NCBI GenBank assembly: GCA_027309085.1
Contig: DAIDDL010000027.1
Span: 1 to 55,029 of the forward strand
DNA from: Sulfobacillus sp.
GTDB taxonomy: Bacteria > Bacillota > Sulfobacillia > Sulfobacillales > Sulfobacillaceae
Direction: 5' to 3'
Length of the DNA: 55,029 bases
Both the position numbers and the translations under genes were made by a program. The notes under the pieces were generated by a model that saw only the letters and a program-made list of their open reading frames with translations, was not told where the DNA came from and searched no databases. This document shows positions 53,423 to 55,029 of the stretch, in pieces (positions within the stretch are counted from its first letter, which is position 1; each line of letters opens with the position of its first letter).

Positions 53423-54033
53423 CATGCATCCCCAGATAAGTCAGGTTGAGACTCCGAAGTGGAGGAAACCTGCTATAATTTAGCTAAAATGGGGTGCTTG
53501 GGGGTGTGACCATTCTGGAGTGGGCCGATAAGTTTTCCACTGACGGAAAGTGTCGCGATTATCTCCTCCAACAACGATGGCCCGACGGGTTTTTGTGCCC
53601 GAAATGTCAGGGACAAAAATACTGGAAAATTCACCGGTCCGTTCGGACCGCCCCGGTCTGAATGTGCCCAGTGTCACCATCAAACCTCGGTCACCGCTGG
53701 GACGCTCTTTCATCGCACCAAAGTGGTCTTGCCCTCTGGTTTATGGCGATCTTCATGGTTGGGGTCGATAAAGGCGGCAAGTCGGCCCTCGCGTTAAGCC
53801 GTGAATTAGGCCTGCCCTACGTGACGGCGTGGCTGTTGCATCATAAGTATTCAGCACGCACTGGCGGATCGCAATGCTCACCACCCACTCGGAGGGTTAC
53901 TCGAGCTCGATTGCTTATTTTGGCGGCAGAGCCTTATTTACCCTATGGTGTGAGGGGAAGATGCCCCCCAAGGCATGTGGTATTTTACCCAAATAATTCT
54001 GTCCCTATCGCCTGACTTATCTGGGGAGGCATT
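53423..54033 (+). mobile_element. IS1595-family element, internally decayed
   Basis: The left end CATGCATCCCCAGATAAGTC (53423) and the right end, read inward as AATGCCTCCCCAGATAAGTC (ending 54033), are inverted repeats with two mismatches in the first five bases. Between them lie fragments of an IS1595 transposase. The first eight flanking bases on the two sides do not match, so the target duplication has decayed or the ends come from different events. Confidence 0.7.
53506..53880 (+). pseudogene. IS1595-family transposase remnant
   Basis: From GTG 53506 the frame reads ILEWADKFSTDGKCRDYLLQ and RWPDGFLCPKCQGQKYW, the zinc-ribbon start of IS1595 transposases (R-W-P-x-G-F-x-C-P-x-C). After a shift it continues as ECAQCHHQTSVTAGTLFHRT, and in another frame as LWFMAIFMVGVDKGGKSALA then LSRELGLPYVTAWLLHHK. 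The DDE catalytic domain is missing. At least two frameshifts and a large deletion make it non-functional. Confidence 0.75.
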
Positions 54034-54040
54034 TTGGTAA

Positions 54041-54073
54041 AAAAGTCCGCCACCTTGATCGTGGCGGACTTTT
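54041..54073. terminator. Bidirectional terminator
   Basis: AAAAGTCCGCCAC (54041-54053) and GTGGCGGACTTTT (54061-54073) form a perfect 13-bp stem with a seven-base loop, with A runs before and T runs after. It would end the minus-strand GerAB-like transcript and any plus-strand transcript from the IS1595 remnant. Confidence 0.8.
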
Positions 54074-54157
54074 GAGAGGGACAGGCTCCTCTTATCCTGT
54101 CCCGCCTTGCCCAAAATATCCCTCCTCTCGGCACCTCAACCCGATTGCCCTAAGATT

Positions 54158-55029
54158 TTACGGGCCCTCGGTCTGGCGGCTCGCGCTCTGGCTTTGACGC
54201 CGGATTCTGGAGATTATGAGGGTCAAAAGGATCGACAGGTTGATGACGACAAAACTGTAACTGAGATCGAGCGGATTGAAGAGATTCAACACTAAATGAG
54301 TCGCCTCGGTCGGGGTCGAGATAAACAAAGAGCTGACGGCCATCGCGAGGGTCACCACCCCGATGACGGGCGTGGCGCCCTTGTAGGAGCCGGTCAGCAG
54401 GCGGGAGAAATTCACTCCTATGCAGAATAAGTTGCCGGCGAGATAAAAGACCATGCTGCCTGTCCAGACCAAAAGAATAATGAGGCCGGGCCGGCTTATG
54501 TAAAAAGTACTGGCCGACAGGTTGCTCAGAACATAGACCAGCGGCCACCGCAGCAGGCTGACGGCCTGCGGGCCGAGAGCACGGTGATGAGGTAGACCAT
54601 GGTGATTACGACGGTCTGGAACAAGACGGCCCCCAGAGTCAGATTCCTAATCATGGCCCCTTTCTGGGGGCGGACAAAATGCGCCAAGGTGGCCGTGACC
54701 TCATTCTGCTTCCACAGAAACCAGGTGTCGATGATGCCCTGCCCCACGGGTCCTATGGTCTTGAGAGAGCCTGGGACCAGAGCCCACCACTGGTGGATCT
54801 GGGAACCGCTTATCCCCACCAGGACAAAAAACGTCAGAGCAAAAATGGGAAACCAGAACTGGACATTGCGGGCGAGGGTGGTCAGCGAGCGGGAGGCAAA
54901 CCAGGCGGCCTCGCCTAAGATGAGCAGCTTCATCACCCAGAGGGGAGTGATTGGATAGAAGGCCGTGGCCAGCATCTGTGTGAAAAGCGTGAGGAGGGCA
55001 GTGTCGAGCAGCAGGCACAGCAGGGCGTG
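54158..55029 (-). pseudogene. GerAB-like spore germination permease, frameshifted and cut by the window edge
   Basis: The minus strand from the window edge reads without a stop through LLLDTALLTLFTQMLATAFY, PITPLWVMKLLILGEAAWFA and on to VYLITVLSA. After a frameshift near 54565-54580 it continues as GPQAVSLLRWPLVYVLSNLS, PGLIILLVWTGSMVFYLAGN and a final membrane helix up to 54158. The pattern (about eight visible membrane segments, a conserved helix like Y-P-x-x-E-L in GerAB at LRWPLVYVLS) fits the endospore germination permease family. It supports a spore-forming host. The N-terminal part lies outside the window. The shift may also be a sequencing error. Confidence 0.65.

Overview
The window looks like chromosome or large-plasmid DNA from an acidophilic, sulfur-oxidising, spore-forming Firmicute, most likely Sulfobacillus or a close relative. 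The basis is a DsrE / TusA / sulfide:quinone-oxidoreductase / DUF1641 cluster, a GerAB-type spore-germination membrane protein at the right edge, strong Firmicute-style AGGAGG ribosome binding sites, frequent TTG and GTG starts, and moderately high GC. The species is an inference; no rRNA or tRNA gene was seen.

Layout. (1) 124-9594, minus strand: a tightly packed transfer-type operon. It holds a lytic transglycosylase with a membrane anchor, other membrane and unknown proteins, an SF2 helicase, a 582-aa repeat protein, two small ribbon-helix-helix proteins and a VirD4/TraG coupling ATPase cut off just after its Walker B motif. A gene-free region with nested inverted repeats (9595-10786) lies between this operon and an XRE regulator. 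(2) 11.3-35 kb: an accessory zone full of mobile-element debris. It has a complete IS3-family element with a 3-bp target duplication, an IS4-type fragment, an ISKra4-type transposase with a DUF4338 passenger carrying an internal stop, a 153-bp MITE with a perfect 8-bp target duplication, two copies of a 170-bp repeat, and an IS200/IS605-type end with a possible omega-RNA fold (a second copy lies at 44.8 kb). Cargo genes are a frameshifted beta-lactamase-family hydrolase, a cupin, an MNT antitoxin with a broken HEPN toxin, an MFS transporter behind a leader peptide, a GNAT acetyltransferase, a diguanylate cyclase, tandem LolA-like paralogues and a RelE/ParE-like toxin-antitoxin pair. (3) 35-42 kb: a plasmid-maintenance module with six copies of a 17-bp palindrome (candidate parS sites), an excisionase-like HTH protein, ParA, ParB, and a replication-initiator-like protein facing them, with a candidate small RNA beside it. 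(4) 42-47.7 kb: small accessory genes (XRE, pRiA4b ORF-3 family, UPF0158 family) and an IS630 fragment. (5) 48.2-53.3 kb: the sulfur-metabolism cluster dsrE-tusA-sqr-DUF1641, followed by a small unknown protein and a methyltransferase-UspA fusion. (6) 53.4-55 kb: an IS1595-family remnant and the frameshifted, edge-truncated GerAB-like gene.

How it fits together: parABS, a Rep-like gene and a decayed conjugation operon suggest an integrated or mosaic plasmid (or integrative element) lying next to core sulfur-oxidation genes. In the sulfur cluster SQR would feed electrons from sulfide to the quinone pool, while TusA and DsrE carry the persulfide sulfur. Many of the cargo genes are broken, so the accessory zone appears to be decaying.
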